Below are positions 25,500-35,500 of a stretch of DNA of 64,000 nt, piece after piece (the first letter of the stretch is position 1; each line of letters opens with the position of its first letter). Both the position numbers and the translations under genes were made by a program. The notes beneath the pieces are model-generated. The model was not told the DNA's origin. It searched no databases and saw only the letters and a program-made list of their open reading frames with translations. Origin of the DNA: DASXQK01 sp963757155. Its GTDB lineage: Bacteria > Pseudomonadota > Alphaproteobacteria > Dongiales > Dongiaceae. The DNA lies in the NCBI GenBank assembly GCA_963757155.1, contig CAVWQS010000002.1, positions 1 to 64,000 of the forward strand, given 5' to 3'.

Positions 25500-26287
25500 C
25501 CCGCCCGGGGACCGTCCTCTCCTTCCCGGACCTCCGCCCCGAGACGGCGCTGATGCGCGCCGGCGAGGGCGTCGAAATCCGCATCCAGGGCATCGCCAAG
25601 AGCTTCGGCGACAAGCAGGTCTTGAGCGATCTCGATCTTCACATCCGCCCCGGCGAGTTCGTCGCGGTGGTCGGCCATAGCGGCTGCGGCAAGAGCACCC
25701 TGCTGCGCCTCATCGCGGGGCTGGAGCGGCCGAGCGCGGGCGGCGTCGCCATCGACGGCGCTCCCGTGGCCGGCCAGGTGGCAGCGGCGCGCATCATGTT
25801 CCAGGACGCGCGCCTCCTGCCTTGGCGCCGAGTGGCGCAAAATGTCGGCATCGGCAAGCGCGGCGACTGGCGCGCGGCGGCAGTTGCAGCCCTGGGCCAG
25901 GTCGGCCTGGCGGAGCGGGCCGATGAATGGCCGGCCGTGCTGTCAGGCGGCCAGCGCCAGCGCGTGGCGCTCGCCCGCGCCCTCATCTCCCATCCCCGGC
26001 TGCTCCTGCTGGACGAGCCGCTGGGCTCCCTCGACGCGCTGACCCGGCTGGAGATGCAGCAGCTGCTGGAAAAGGTCTGGCGCGAGCAAGGGTTCACCGC
26101 GGTTCTCGTGACCCATGACGTCGGCGAGGCCGTGGCGCTGGCCGACCGCATCATCCTGCTCGACGGCGGACGGGCCTCTCTCGTCCAGACTGTCGATCAC
26201 CCCCGCCCGCGCCGGCGCGGCGATGCGGCGCTGGCGGAGATCGAGGGCCGGATCCTGGCCCGGCTCATGCAGCGCGGCCCGGCTTAG
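25496..26287 (+). CDS. ssuB: Alkanesulfonate ABC transporter ATP-binding protein
   Basis: The 263-residue ATPase powers SsuC. Walker A GHSGCGKST (about 61-69), Q-loop MFQDARLLPW, signature LSGGQRQRVALARAL and Walker B LLLLDEPLGSLDAL are all intact, and THDVGEAVALADR carries the switch histidine. An extra 20-25 residues precede the ABC domain. It is last in the ssu operon, and its end faces the LysR gene 35 bp away with no clear terminator between them. Confidence 0.94.
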   Translation: MTRPGTVLSFPDLRPETALMRAGEGVEIRIQGIAKSFGDKQVLSDLDLHIRPGEFVAVVGHSGCGKSTLLRLIAGLERPSAGGVAIDGAPVAGQVAAARIMFQDARLLPWRRVAQNVGIGKRGDWRAAAVAALGQVGLAERADEWPAVLSGGQRQRVALARALISHPRLLLLDEPLGSLDALTRLEMQQLLEKVWREQGFTAVLVTHDVGEAVALADRIILLDGGRASLVQTVDHPRPRRRGDAALAEIEGRILARLMQRGPA

Positions 26288-26322
26288 GCCCGATCCCTGT
26301 CGTCCGCGAAGCCGGCAGAGGA

Positions 26323-27318
26323 CTAGACGCGCCCCACCTGCTCGAACAGCCACTGCCGGAAAGCCGTCACTTTCGGCGACTGGCTCGCGCTCTCCGGCGA
26401 GACGAGGTAATAGGCGAAGGCCAGCGGCACGCTCATCTCGAAGAGGCGGACCACCTTGCCGGCTGCGAGATCGGCCGCGGCGATGGTCGCTTTGGCCAGC
26501 GCTACCCCGCGTCCCAGCACCGCCGCCTCGAGCACCAGGCTCGACTGGCTGAAATGCGGCCCGCGGATCGCATCCACGCCCTGGACCCCGGCGGCGCGCA
26601 GCCACATGGGCCAGGTCGGACAGCTCGGATCGTTGTCGGGGCTGTCGTCATGGAGCAGCGCATGCTCGACCAGATCCTCCGGCCTCGCAAGCGGCCGGTC
26701 GCCGTCCCGCAAGGCGGGGCTGCAGACGGGAATGACCTCCTCGCCGAGCAGCCGCTCGACCCGGAGGCCTGGGTATTGGCCGGAGCCGTAACGGATCGCT
26801 ACATCGACATTGCCGTCATTGAGATCCACCAGCGGCATGGAGGCGTCGACATGCACGTCGATGTCGGGATGGCGCGACTCGAAATCGCTGAGGCGCGGCA
26901 GCAGCCATTTGGCGGCGAAGGAGGGCGCCACGCTGACGGTCAGCCGCCCGACCTTGGTCTGCGGCTTGGCCTGGCTGACGGCGGCGGCGAGCTGGGCGAA
27001 GCCCTCGCGAATGCCCGGCAGGCAGGCCTCGCCCGCGGGCGTCAACACGAGCACGCGGCTTTCGCGCCGGAACAGGCGCACCCCCATGAAATCCTCGAGC
27101 TGGCGGACCTGCTGGCCGACAGCGGCGGGGGTCACCAGCAGCTCCGCGGCAGCCTTGGTGAAGCTGCTGCAACGGGCCGCAACCTCGAAGCTGCGGAGCG
27201 CATTTAAGGGCGGCAGCTTGCGCAGCGGCAATGGCGGCTCGGCGCGAGAGCCGGGAGCGTTATGCTGGGAAGCGCGATGGTCCGGTGTCTCGACGGCGCG
27301 CAAAGGACGAATGATCAT
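26323..27318 (-). CDS. LysR-family transcriptional regulator (GcvA-like)
   Basis: The protein has 331 residues. ATG 27318 is chosen for its AGGAG site; a frame open to 27477 lacks one. The winged helix-turn-helix covers about 38-95 (LNALRSFEVAARCSSFTKAAAELLVTPAAVGQQ in part) and resembles GcvA/AmpR-type regulators. The effector domain follows (VSVAPSFAAKWLLPRL, VDVAIRYGSGQYPGL, VIPVCSPAL). It converges on the ssu operon, so it need not control it; its own divergent neighbour is a small peptide gene and the GMC locus. The ligand is unknown. Confidence 0.88.
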   Translation of the reverse strand: MIIRPLRAVETPDHRASQHNAPGSRAEPPLPLRKLPPLNALRSFEVAARCSSFTKAAAELLVTPAAVGQQVRQLEDFMGVRLFRRESRVLVLTPAGEACLPGIREGFAQLAAAVSQAKPQTKVGRLTVSVAPSFAAKWLLPRLSDFESRHPDIDVHVDASMPLVDLNDGNVDVAIRYGSGQYPGLRVERLLGEEVIPVCSPALRDGDRPLARPEDLVEHALLHDDSPDNDPSCPTWPMWLRAAGVQGVDAIRGPHFSQSSLVLEAAVLGRGVALAKATIAAADLAAGKVVRLFEMSVPLAFAYYLVSPESASQSPKVTAFRQWLFEQVGRV

Positions 27319-27397
27319 CAACTCGGTCTCCTGCAACAGGGTTTCCGAGGCGTCTCCACCGCAGCTGGCGGGGCGCCGGCGATCGTCATGCCGGCAT

Positions 27398-27428
27398 AAA
27401 AAACCCCGCGCAGCGAAAGCCGGCGGGG
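27398..27428 (-). terminator. Rho-independent terminator on the minus strand
   Basis: On the minus strand CCCCGC (27428-27423) pairs with GCGGGG (27409-27404), and six Ts follow (27403-27398). It would end a transcript coming from the small peptide gene at 27552-27635 before the LysR gene begins. Confidence 0.65.
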
Positions 27429-27551
27429 ACCGCCTCTCTTTAGCTGCATTTTTTAAGCGCCCGCAAGCTGAGCTCAAATCGGCGCTATGAAATGAGGTTA
27501 TCCAGAACAGGCTCTCCGGTCAAGCGACCCGGCTTAATGCGTCAGCCCGGT

Positions 27552-27635
27552 CTAGTGCATGAGATAGCCGAGAGCGCCGCCGATGGTGAGAAGCAGGGCG
27601 CCGACGACGGCCAGCGCAGCAGCGATGCGAGTCAT
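27552..27635 (-). CDS. Putative 27-residue single-span membrane peptide
   Basis: A minus-strand frame from ATG 27635 encodes MTRIAAALAVVGALLLTIG and then GALGYLMH: two polar residues and an arginine, then about 20 hydrophobic residues, then a short end. It has the form of a small inner-membrane peptide. The ribosome site is weak (AGGT 7 bp upstream). A rho-independent terminator about 120 bp downstream (27398-27428) suggests a separate short transcript. Too short for normal gene finders; I do not recognise a family. It could instead be a non-coding RNA. Confidence 0.4.
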   Translation of the reverse strand: MTRIAAALAVVGALLLTIGGALGYLMH

Positions 27636-27772
27636 GGTGATACCTATGAGCGATTGCGACAGGGGATTTGCGATTGCGATAAGCGAAAAGCCGGCAAGGG
27701 CACGTCGTCTCGCGCCTGCCGATGAGGGAACCCCGCGGAGAAGAGTCTCCCTTGCCGCCCTCGATGCTCACA

Positions 27773-27873
27773 AGAAAGATAAACTTTCTCGTTCCCTAAA
27801 GTTTTTCTTTCAACAGGGGCATGCAGCCCCGAGCTTGTGAAGCGCCGCGGCGATATGCTTCCGTGACGGAAGC
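27773..27873 (+). promoter_or_regulatory. Inverted repeats upstream of the GMC oxidoreductase gene
   Basis: The gap is unusually AT-rich at 27770-27820. AGAAAG-ATAAA-CTTTCT forms an inverted repeat at 27773-27789. A second perfect one, GCTTCCG-TGA-CGGAAGC, lies at 27857-27873, 18 bp before the GTG start, with the ribosome site GGGGGAAG between. These may be operators or a leader hairpin for the flavoenzyme gene. Confidence 0.4.
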
Positions 27874-27891
27874 GGCAGGTGTGGGGGAAGC

Positions 27892-29493
27892 GTGGCCGAG
27901 ACCCAGCGATTGGATCCCGTGGATGTGGCCGTGGTGGGGGCTGGCTTCGCCGCGGCCGCCTTCGCCGCGCGGTTGGCCCAGCAGGCGCCGGGGCTTCGCA
28001 TCCTCTGCCTCGAGCGCGGCGGCTGGGTCGATCCCGCGGCCATGCCGGCCGCGACTCGGCGATGGCAGCGCGCGGCACTGGGCGCCTGGGCCTCCTCGCC
28101 CAATCTGCGCCTCCAGGCCGGCGGCAATCCTTTCTCCGCCGATTATCCGATCGACAATTCGGCCTCGGCGCTGAAGCCCTTGATGTGGAACGGCGTCGGC
28201 GGCTCGACCGTCAACTGGGCGGCGCATTTTCCCCGCCTGCATCCCTCCGACTTCCGCACCCACAGCCTCGACGGCGTCGGAGAGGACTGGCCCTTCGGCT
28301 ATGACGCCCTCGAGCCCTATTACGATCTGAACGACCAGGCGATGGGGGTGAGCGGTCTGGCGGGCGATCCCGCCTACCCGCCCAAGCCCGCCCGCGACCA
28401 GCCGCCGCTGGCCCCCGGCCGCCTTGGCTTGGCGGCGGCGCGAGGCTTCGACCGGCTGGGCTGGCATTGGTGGCCCGTCGATGCGGCGATCAATTCGCGC
28501 GCCCACGGCGGCCGGCCCGGCTGCAATCATTGCGGCCCCTGCCAGATCGGCTGCGTGAGCCGGGCCAAGGCCTCCGTCGACGTGACTTATTGGCCCCAGG
28601 CGATCGCCGCCGGCGTCGAGCTCAGGGATCGCTGCATCGTGCAGCAGATCGTCATCGAGGCGGGCCGCGCCACCGCCCTGCTCTATCGGGGGCCGGACGG
28701 CCGCGACTATCGCCAGCCCGCCGGCCGCATCGTCGTCGCCGGCAATGGCATCGGCACGGCACGGCTGTTGCTGGCCTCGGGCGTCGAGAGTCCTGCTCTG
28801 GGCCGCAACCTCATGTACCACCCCACCGCCTATGTCCGCGGCATGTTCGCCGAACCGATGGACGGGCCAGCCGGCCCCGTCGGCTGCGCCATCTATTCCC
28901 ATGAATTCTACGAGACCGATGCGAGCCGCGGCTTCAAACGCGGCATCCATCTCCAGGTCACGCGCGAGAACGCGCTGCTGCTCCAGGCGATGCGGCTGGA
29001 GCGGCCCTGGGGCGAGGCGATGCAGCGGGCGCTGCGCGAGGAGTTCCACCACTCGATCCCGGTGCTGATCATGGTGGAGGATCTGCCGGAGCCCGAGAAC
29101 CGCGTCCTTCTCGCTGGCGGGACCGGGGCCGACGGGCTTCCCGGCGTCAAGGTCGAGTATCGGATCTCCGAGGCCTCGCGGCGCATGCTGGATTTCGGAC
29201 TCGACCGGGCGGAGGAGATGCTGCGCGCCGCCGGCGCCCATGGGGTGGTGCGGGTGCCGATGGCGCCCTTCACCGGCTGGCATCTTCTCGGCACGGCGCG
29301 GATGGGCGCCGACCCCGCCAGCAGCGTGACCGATGCGCGCGGGCGCTGTCATGCGGTCGCCGATCTCATGGTCGTCGACGGCAGCCTGTTTCCCACCGTG
29401 GGGGCGGTCAATCCGGGCTCCACCATCGGGGCCCTGGCGCTGAAGCTCGCCGACGATCTGGCGAGGGATATTGCCCCTGGGGAGATCGGCTGA
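27892..29493 (+). CDS. GMC-family FAD oxidoreductase with a four-cysteine cluster
   Basis: The protein has 533 residues and probably oxidises an alcohol or sugar and passes electrons to a membrane carrier. VAVVGAGFAAAAFAARL is the FAD-binding GxGxxA motif (about 12-28); MWNGVGGSTVNWAAHFPR is the conserved GMC loop; the C-terminal domain has GTARMGADP and VVDGSLFPTVGAVNPGSTI. Cys211, Cys214, Cys217 and Cys221 (CNHCGPCQIGC) resemble the iron-sulfur cysteines of gluconate and FAD-glucose dehydrogenases. No signal peptide is seen, which is unusual for that group. GTG start 27892. It overlaps the next gene by one base (TGATG). Confidence 0.85.
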   Translation: MAETQRLDPVDVAVVGAGFAAAAFAARLAQQAPGLRILCLERGGWVDPAAMPAATRRWQRAALGAWASSPNLRLQAGGNPFSADYPIDNSASALKPLMWNGVGGSTVNWAAHFPRLHPSDFRTHSLDGVGEDWPFGYDALEPYYDLNDQAMGVSGLAGDPAYPPKPARDQPPLAPGRLGLAAARGFDRLGWHWWPVDAAINSRAHGGRPGCNHCGPCQIGCVSRAKASVDVTYWPQAIAAGVELRDRCIVQQIVIEAGRATALLYRGPDGRDYRQPAGRIVVAGNGIGTARLLLASGVESPALGRNLMYHPTAYVRGMFAEPMDGPAGPVGCAIYSHEFYETDASRGFKRGIHLQVTRENALLLQAMRLERPWGEAMQRALREEFHHSIPVLIMVEDLPEPENRVLLAGGTGADGLPGVKVEYRISEASRRMLDFGLDRAEEMLRAAGAHGVVRVPMAPFTGWHLLGTARMGADPASSVTDARGRCHAVADLMVVDGSLFPTVGAVNPGSTIGALALKLADDLARDIAPGEIG

Positions 29494-29921
29494 TGGCGGC
29501 TGCCTTCCACGAAGCTCTCCTCGATATCCTGCTGCCCGCCGAGGCCATGCCGCCCAGCGGCCGGACGGCGCTTCCCAGCGGCCGCGCGGCGGGCATCGAT
29601 CTCACCCGCCAAAGCGAGGCGGCAGGACCCGTGCTGGCGCTGATTGCCGCGGCGGCGGGCGGCGAGGAAGCCTTCATGGCGGCTACACCGGAGGCGCGCC
29701 ATGCCGTCGTCGCCGCGGTCGAGGCCCGTTCTCCCGAAACCTTTCGCCGGCTCATCGCCCTCATCCTTCCCGACTATTGCGAGACATCCGAAGTGCTGGC
29801 CGCGTTCGGTGGGTCGACCGAACCACCCCAGCCCCATGGCCAACCCTTGGCGGAGATGGATGGCGCGGTGGCGGACGCGCTGGAGAAGGTTCGCCGCCGC
29901 GCCAAGCTCTGGCGCGGCTAG
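29493..29921 (+). CDS. Small partner protein of the GMC oxidoreductase (function unassigned)
   Basis: The protein has 142 residues and its ATG shares a base with the oxidoreductase stop, so the two are made together. It is helical and Ala-rich: FHEALLDILLPAEAMPPSG at the start, ETFRRLIALILPDYCETSEV in the middle, VADALEKVRRRAKLW at the end. The position and the LLDILLPAEAMPPSG start suggest a counterpart of gluconate 2-dehydrogenase subunit 3, the small chaperone-like subunit of FAD dehydrogenases, but the signal peptide of that family is absent and similarity is weak. No cytochrome subunit follows. Confidence 0.6.
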   Translation: MAAAFHEALLDILLPAEAMPPSGRTALPSGRAAGIDLTRQSEAAGPVLALIAAAAGGEEAFMAATPEARHAVVAAVEARSPETFRRLIALILPDYCETSEVLAAFGGSTEPPQPHGQPLAEMDGAVADALEKVRRRAKLWRG

Positions 29922-29931
29922 ACCGGCCCTG

Positions 29932-30801
29932 CTACGCCGGCGGGAAGAACAGCAGGCTGCGGGTCTCGATGCTCTCGCGGGCGATGGGCAGGCGCGGGCC
30001 GGTGGGATCGTCGAAGGCCGTGTGGGCGGCAAAGCGCGCGCGGCCATCGGTCGCCGAATCGTAGCATTTCAGGAACAGCACTTCCTCGCGCCGCATCTGG
30101 GGAAAATAGAACCAGCGATGGGCGGGGTTGAAAGCGACGGAATAGGTCTCACCGGTGCGGTCGGGGTAGCGCAGATCGGTCGCGATCAGATCGCTGGGCG
30201 CGATGCTGCGGGCATCGCAGACCGCCAGCGGTGCTTCTTCGACCGGCCCGCGGATCGGACGCCAGATATTGACGATGGCGAAGCGCTGCTTCAGCCGCTC
30301 TTCCGCCTCGGCTGCACCCAGCAAATCGCGCACCCGTTGCGGTCCCGATTTGACGGTGTAGTCGTTGTGCACGCGGCGCACAGGCTCGCGAAGGCCTTTC
30401 TGCTGCCGGGCGGAGCCGACGCGCAGCGTATGGTCGAAGGTCACCACCTTCTCCGCCCCGGTCGCCTGCTTCATCAGCGCCTCGATCTCGGGGTAATAGA
30501 CCCGCTCGATCTCGGCCGGGTCGTAGAAATCCTTCACCCCCGTCTCGTGCTGGCGGAAGAGAAAGCCCTGCCTGTCCAAGGAGAAATCCTCGCCGCGGCG
30601 CCGCCCGTTCAGGATGGGTAGGCGATGCTCCTCATAGGTGCCGCTGCGCTGCGGCACGCCCGGCGGCGGCTCGTAGTTGTAGGCAAAGGGCTTCACCCCC
30701 GTATCCACCAGATAAGTCAGAGCCCCTTCGACCTGGTCGAAGGCACCCTGGCCGACCTGGTCGATGAAGCGGGGTTGGAGGCTCTGCGCTGCGACGGCCA
30801 T
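29932..30801 (-). CDS. CmcJ/NvfI-family putative Fe(II) oxygenase
   Basis: The protein has 289 residues. Members of this family include the cephamycin CmcJ protein and the fungal endoperoxide-forming oxygenase NvfI. GALTYLVDTGVKPFAYNYEPPPG opens the domain; RRVHNDYTVKSGP supplies the HxD of an iron site, and FNPAHRWFYFPQM the likely distal histidine; IVNIWRPIRGPVEEAPLAV is highly typical. ATG 30801 follows GGGAGATC. It converges on the GMC pair. The substrate is unknown; a role in a small secondary pathway is possible. Confidence 0.75.
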   Translation of the reverse strand: MAVAAQSLQPRFIDQVGQGAFDQVEGALTYLVDTGVKPFAYNYEPPPGVPQRSGTYEEHRLPILNGRRRGEDFSLDRQGFLFRQHETGVKDFYDPAEIERVYYPEIEALMKQATGAEKVVTFDHTLRVGSARQQKGLREPVRRVHNDYTVKSGPQRVRDLLGAAEAEERLKQRFAIVNIWRPIRGPVEEAPLAVCDARSIAPSDLIATDLRYPDRTGETYSVAFNPAHRWFYFPQMRREEVLFLKCYDSATDGRARFAAHTAFDDPTGPRLPIARESIETRSLLFFPPA

Positions 30802-31137
30802 GTTGATCTCCCTTGGCGGTATGGCGCCGATCCCCCTTGGAGGCCTTGGCACCGGTCTGGGAGAAACATGGCCTGCCGCCAGGAATGAACAACGCAGATT
30901 ATCTTCGGGATTTCGCAAGCTGAGCTTGCAGGCATGCCGCAAGGATGCTTGAATAACCATTACGGTTTGTTCATATATGCCTTTCGATTCTAACGGCGCC
31001 TCCACGGGCGCCAATAGCTTGGGGGTATCCCGAGGGAACGGGGCCAAATCTGTCTGCCGGCCCAAGGAGTGGGCCGCTTGGCACTGCATGATGCGAGCGA
31101 GGGCCGCTGCGGATGACGCGAGGGATAGCTGGGCGAT
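30802..31137. other. Intergenic stretch with two short palindromes
   Basis: About 336 bp without a convincing gene. GCAAGCT-G-AGCTTGC (30915-30929) lies 114 bp upstream of the CmcJ-like start and could be an operator. A GGCGCC...GGCGCC hairpin is near 30992-31010 but has no T tract. The segment 30930-30990 is AT-rich and may hold promoters for either side. I see no RNA gene. Confidence 0.4.
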
Positions 31138-32469
31138 GCTAACCGACATGCTCGATCTGGTTGAGGTTGAGGTCCCGTCTCTCAAGGTGGTTAGCCGTCA
31201 AATTCGTCGCCACCGCAGAACACGGTGTCGAGTTCAATATCGAGACCCCACGGCGGGGTGAGACGACCAACGCGCTGGCCCTCTTCGTTTCCGGCTGGGC
31301 AGGTATGGCCGGCCGGAAGATCAGCAATGTCCTGATCCGCACATCGAGGCGCACCCTAATCTGTACCCGATCTCCGCGTCCGGATCTCGCGGGTCCTTCG
31401 GGGCGTCGGAGGCCGCGCGAGCTGGATTTTTTGCCGAGCTCCGGGTCTTCGATCTCGTCAGGCACGGCCGAGGCGGAGATCTTGGCCGAGATCGAGGGCG
31501 GCAACTTCTGCGTGCTCGCCAAACTTACCGTTCAAGCAAGTGGTCGAGCGCGGAGTGATCTCGTCGGCCATTCCACCCCGTCCGGCTTCAGTCGTCAAAT
31601 TCCCACGCCTGCTCACCATCAACTCTCACGGATCGCTCTGGTACCTCGCTCCTGATGGGACGATTGTTTCGCCACCCTCAAATCGGCGGGTATGCGGTAG
31701 CACCCTTGAGTTTCGGTTCGTCCAGCGGGCCTCACTTCAAGACAATGTTCTCGATCACCAACACCAGAAGTCCCTATTTTGAAAACAATCGCTGGTACAG
31801 CAATTCCTTTAGCTCGCTCACATGGTTCGAAGATGCCGCCGCAGCGGAAGAGCTACGTCAGATCTTGGTTCAAACGGAATTGTCTCGCCTGACGAATATC
31901 GTTCTGGATTATCGCGCCCTCTTGCAAAGAAAAACGTGGACGACAGATTTCGGTCATCTGTGAGAAAACCATCGTCGGCGATATCGCCAGGTTTCTCGCT
32001 ATGGTTCTGGCCAAGATCCAAGACCGTGATCCTCGTTCGCGACCTCAGGGATATGCTCTGCTCCTTCATCGCCTTCGACCAAAAGCGCGGATTTCCAGTT
32101 TTTCGAAGGAATCAACCAAGATCCGGAATTGTATTTTTCCAGACTGTCCGTCTATGTGTCCCAGCTGCAAAACATGCGCAGGGACAACTCCAACTCGACG
32201 CTCATCGTCCGCTATGAAGATCTGGTCTTGAAATCCCCGAGTCCTGCCTGAAGGAGATCTTGGACTTCTGCGAGATCGAGGCCGGTAGCGTGGCGGTCGA
32301 TAGGTGTCTCGCCGAAACGCCAGCCGCCCAGGATTTTCAGAAGACCCATTCGACCTCGCCGAGCGCCCGATCCTCCATCGGACGCTGGCGCCAAGACCTG
32401 CGCCCTGAGGCGCACGACTACTACGAGAAACAGCTGAAGTCGGTAAACGCGTATTTCGGGTATAATTGA
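31138..32469 (+). pseudogene. Sulfotransferase-family protein, several frame changes
   Basis: The pieces, read in changing frames, form one family-typical protein. An N-terminal domain (FNIETPRRGETTNALALFVSG, about 31230-31300) is followed by the PAPS-binding 5' loop (LLTINSHG then TSLLMGRLFRHPQIGGY, about 31610-31700). Next come KTVILVRDLRDMLCSFIAF (32015-32075), the 3' phosphate site, then STLIVRYEDLVLKSP (about 32190-32240), and a basic C-terminus ending NAYFGYN at 32469. At least five single-base changes are needed. Base composition is more AT-rich than the flanks, which suggests foreign origin. The start is uncertain. The family transfers sulfate from PAPS to sugars or other acceptors. 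Confidence 0.65.
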
Positions 32470-32547
32470 CGCTGTTGCCGCTCTCACGGCTCGGCCTCTG
32501 AACCGATGCTGCTCTCTCCCGATGCTTCGGCTTGAGGTGACCGGGCT

Positions 32548-35500
32548 TTAGGCCGCCGCACCCCGCCGTCCCAGCCGCCGCAAGCAGCGGTCGACCCATT
32601 GGACCGTCAGCTTCTCCTGCACCCCGTTCTGGCTGAGGCGCCGGCGCAGCGCGCCGAAATCCACGGCATCCAGCGGCTGATCCTGATTGAAGCAGGAGAA
32701 CACGATGGTCTCCTTGCCCGTCTCGGGATCGTGATGGCGCTGGAGGCATTGGGCGCAGACCTCCTTCATCATGCATTGCATCGGCGAGTTGATGGAGCCG
32801 ATGGCATGGTGGTGGGGCTTCAGCCAGGGCTTCAGCACCTCATGCCGCGCGCGGGCGACCGCCGCCATCATCCCGTCGGAGCCGATGGCGATGATGCGGT
32901 CGACCTCCGATAGATCGATCGTCTTCGGCCCCAGTTCGCCCTGCTGATAGGCGGTCATGGCCCGCACGATATTGGCGGCGATCGCCTTGTCCTGGGGCCG
33001 GCCGGGGGTGAAGCCCGGCGCCTCGTCCGAGGCCCAGACCACGACATCGGCGGCGGCCTCGATCTCCGCCACCTTGTAGCGGTCCTGCAGGCGCTTGTAG
33101 CCGGCGAAGTAGAGGACGCGGGAGCCCGCCGCCTTGAAGGCGCGGCCGATGGAGAAGAGCACGGCATTGCCGAGGCCGCCACCGGCCAGCAGCACCGTCT
33201 CGCCAGCCGGGGTCTCGGTGGGCGTACCCGTCGGCCCCATGAGGATGACGGGCTCGCCCGGCTTCAACAGCATGCAAAGATCGGAGGAGCCGCCCATCTC
33301 CAGCACGATGGTGCCGACGAGCCCGCTCTCCGGCTCGGTCCAGGCGCCGGTCAGAGCGAGACCCTCCATCGCCAGGGTCGTTCCGTCCACCCGGTCGGCC
33401 AGCGTCTCGAAATTCTGGAGGCGGTAGAACTCCCCGGGATGGAAATTCCGCGCGGCCTGCGGGGCCCGCACCACCACCTCGACGATGGTGGGCGTGAGGC
33501 GATTCACCGCCACCACATGGGGACGCAGGAGGTGGTTCATGCGCGCGGTGAATTCCGCCGGATCCTCGGGCGAGGCCGATTGCGCGAGGCCGGCCAGCGC
33601 CCCGGCCACTACCGGCCAGCCCTGCTTCACCCCGCCCATGGCCTTCACCACATTGCCGGCGAAGCTCGGATGCAGATCGCCGAAGAAACTGACGGCGCGG
33701 CCGTCCTCGCGGATCTGGTGCAGCACATGGACATGGGCGGGCTTGGCGAGGCGCTCCGGCGTGACCGGCTCGCCGCTCACATCGACGGCCGAGAAATACT
33801 GGCCGTCGAGGGCGAAATGCTCGGCGTCCTCGCGGGCCAGCACCGTATTGGGCCGCGTGCCCGCCGCCACCAGCACAGCGCGGGCCGGCAGAGTGGCGGT
33901 GCTGCCGTCGGCCCGCTTCAGGCAGATCGCCGCGGCATGGCCCGCCTCATCCACCTGGATCTCCGTCGGCGTCAGCCCCTCGGCGAAGCGGATGCCCTCC
34001 TGGAGGGCCTTCTCGACCTCCTCGTGATTGAGGGTGTAGCTCGGCGAATCGATCATGCGCCGGCGATAGGCGATGGTGACGCCGCCCCATTCGTCCATGA
34101 GCGTCGTCAGCCGCGGCGCCTCGCCTTCGGCCGCCGCCCGCGCCCGCTCGGCGCGGATGGCCCGGGCATGGGCGATGAATTCCTCGGCGATCCGGCTCTC
34201 CGCCGGCGTCCAGGCCGCGCGGACCGCGGCCTCGCCGCGCTCGGCCGCCAAGGTTTCGAAGCGGCCGAGGAATTTCTCCACCTGGCGTGGGTAATAGGCC
34301 AGCGCCTCGGTCGCCGTATCGATGGCGGTGAGCCCGCCGCCGATCACCACCGCCGGCAAGCGAAGCTGCAGATTGGCGATGGATTCGGCCTTGGCCGCGC
34401 CCGTCAGCTGCAGGGCCATGAGGAAATCCGAGGCCATGCGCACGCCGGGCGCCAGCTGATGGGGCATGTCGAGGATGGTGGGCTTGCCCGCACCCAGGCA
34501 GAGCGCCACATGGTCGAAGCCGAGTGCGAAGGCCTGCTCCAGGGTCAGCGTGCCGCCGAAGCGCACGCCGCCGAACATGGCGAAGCCCGCGCGCCGCTCG
34601 ATCAGCAGCCGGATGATCTTCAGGAAATTCTTGTCCCAGCGAACGGTGATGCCGTATTCGGCCACCCCGCCGAAGCCCGCCATGGCGCGGTCGTCGAGAT
34701 TCTCATGCAGCTCGCGGATATCGCGGATCGGCTTGAAGACCGCCGGCACGCCTTCGGGCGTGCGGCCGGAGAATTCCCCCGGCAGCGGCTCGATCTTGAG
34801 CCCGTCGATGGCCACCACCGTATGGCCGTCGTTCAGCATGTAATGCGAGAGCGTGAATCCCGCGGGCCCGAGCCCCACCACCAGCACCTTCTTGCCCGAG
34901 GCGGGCTTGGCGAGCGGGTCGCGCAGGTTGAGGGGATTCCAGCGCGTCAGCAGGCCGTAGATCTCGAAGCCCCAGGGCAGCTCCAGGATATCCTTGAGGG
35001 TCCGGGTCTCCGCCTGGGGAATATCGACCGGCTCCTGCTTCTGATAGATGCAGGCCTTCATGCAGTCGTTGCAGATGCGGTGGCCCGTCGCCGCCGCCAT
35101 GGGATTGTCCACCACGATCATGGCGAGCGCCCCCAGCGGCACGCCCTCGGCCTTCAGGCTGTGCATCTCGGAGATCTTCTCCTCGAGGGGACAGCCGGCC
35201 AGCGTCACCTGGAAGGGGCTCTTCTTGAAGCTGCCGTCGCGTTCCTTCAGCCCGCGGCTGCAGGAATCCTTCCCCTGGTGATGGCAGAAGATGCAGTAGT
35301 GGGCCTGGTCGAGAGCGCCGGTCAGATCGGTGCCGGGATCGGTGAGGGCGAAGCCCTCGCGGTGGCGGTGGTGATGGGGATCCAGCTCGGCCATGGAGAC
35401 GCCATGGCGATCGACGGTCTCCACCGGCACCAGATGATAGGGATCGAGCTTGCGCGGCGCCTTGAACAGCACGCCGGCGCCATGCTTGGCCCGTCCTGCC

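Noticed and set aside
30992..31010. GGCGCC...GGCGCC hairpin as a terminator
   Set aside because: The stem is short and no T tract follows on either strand.
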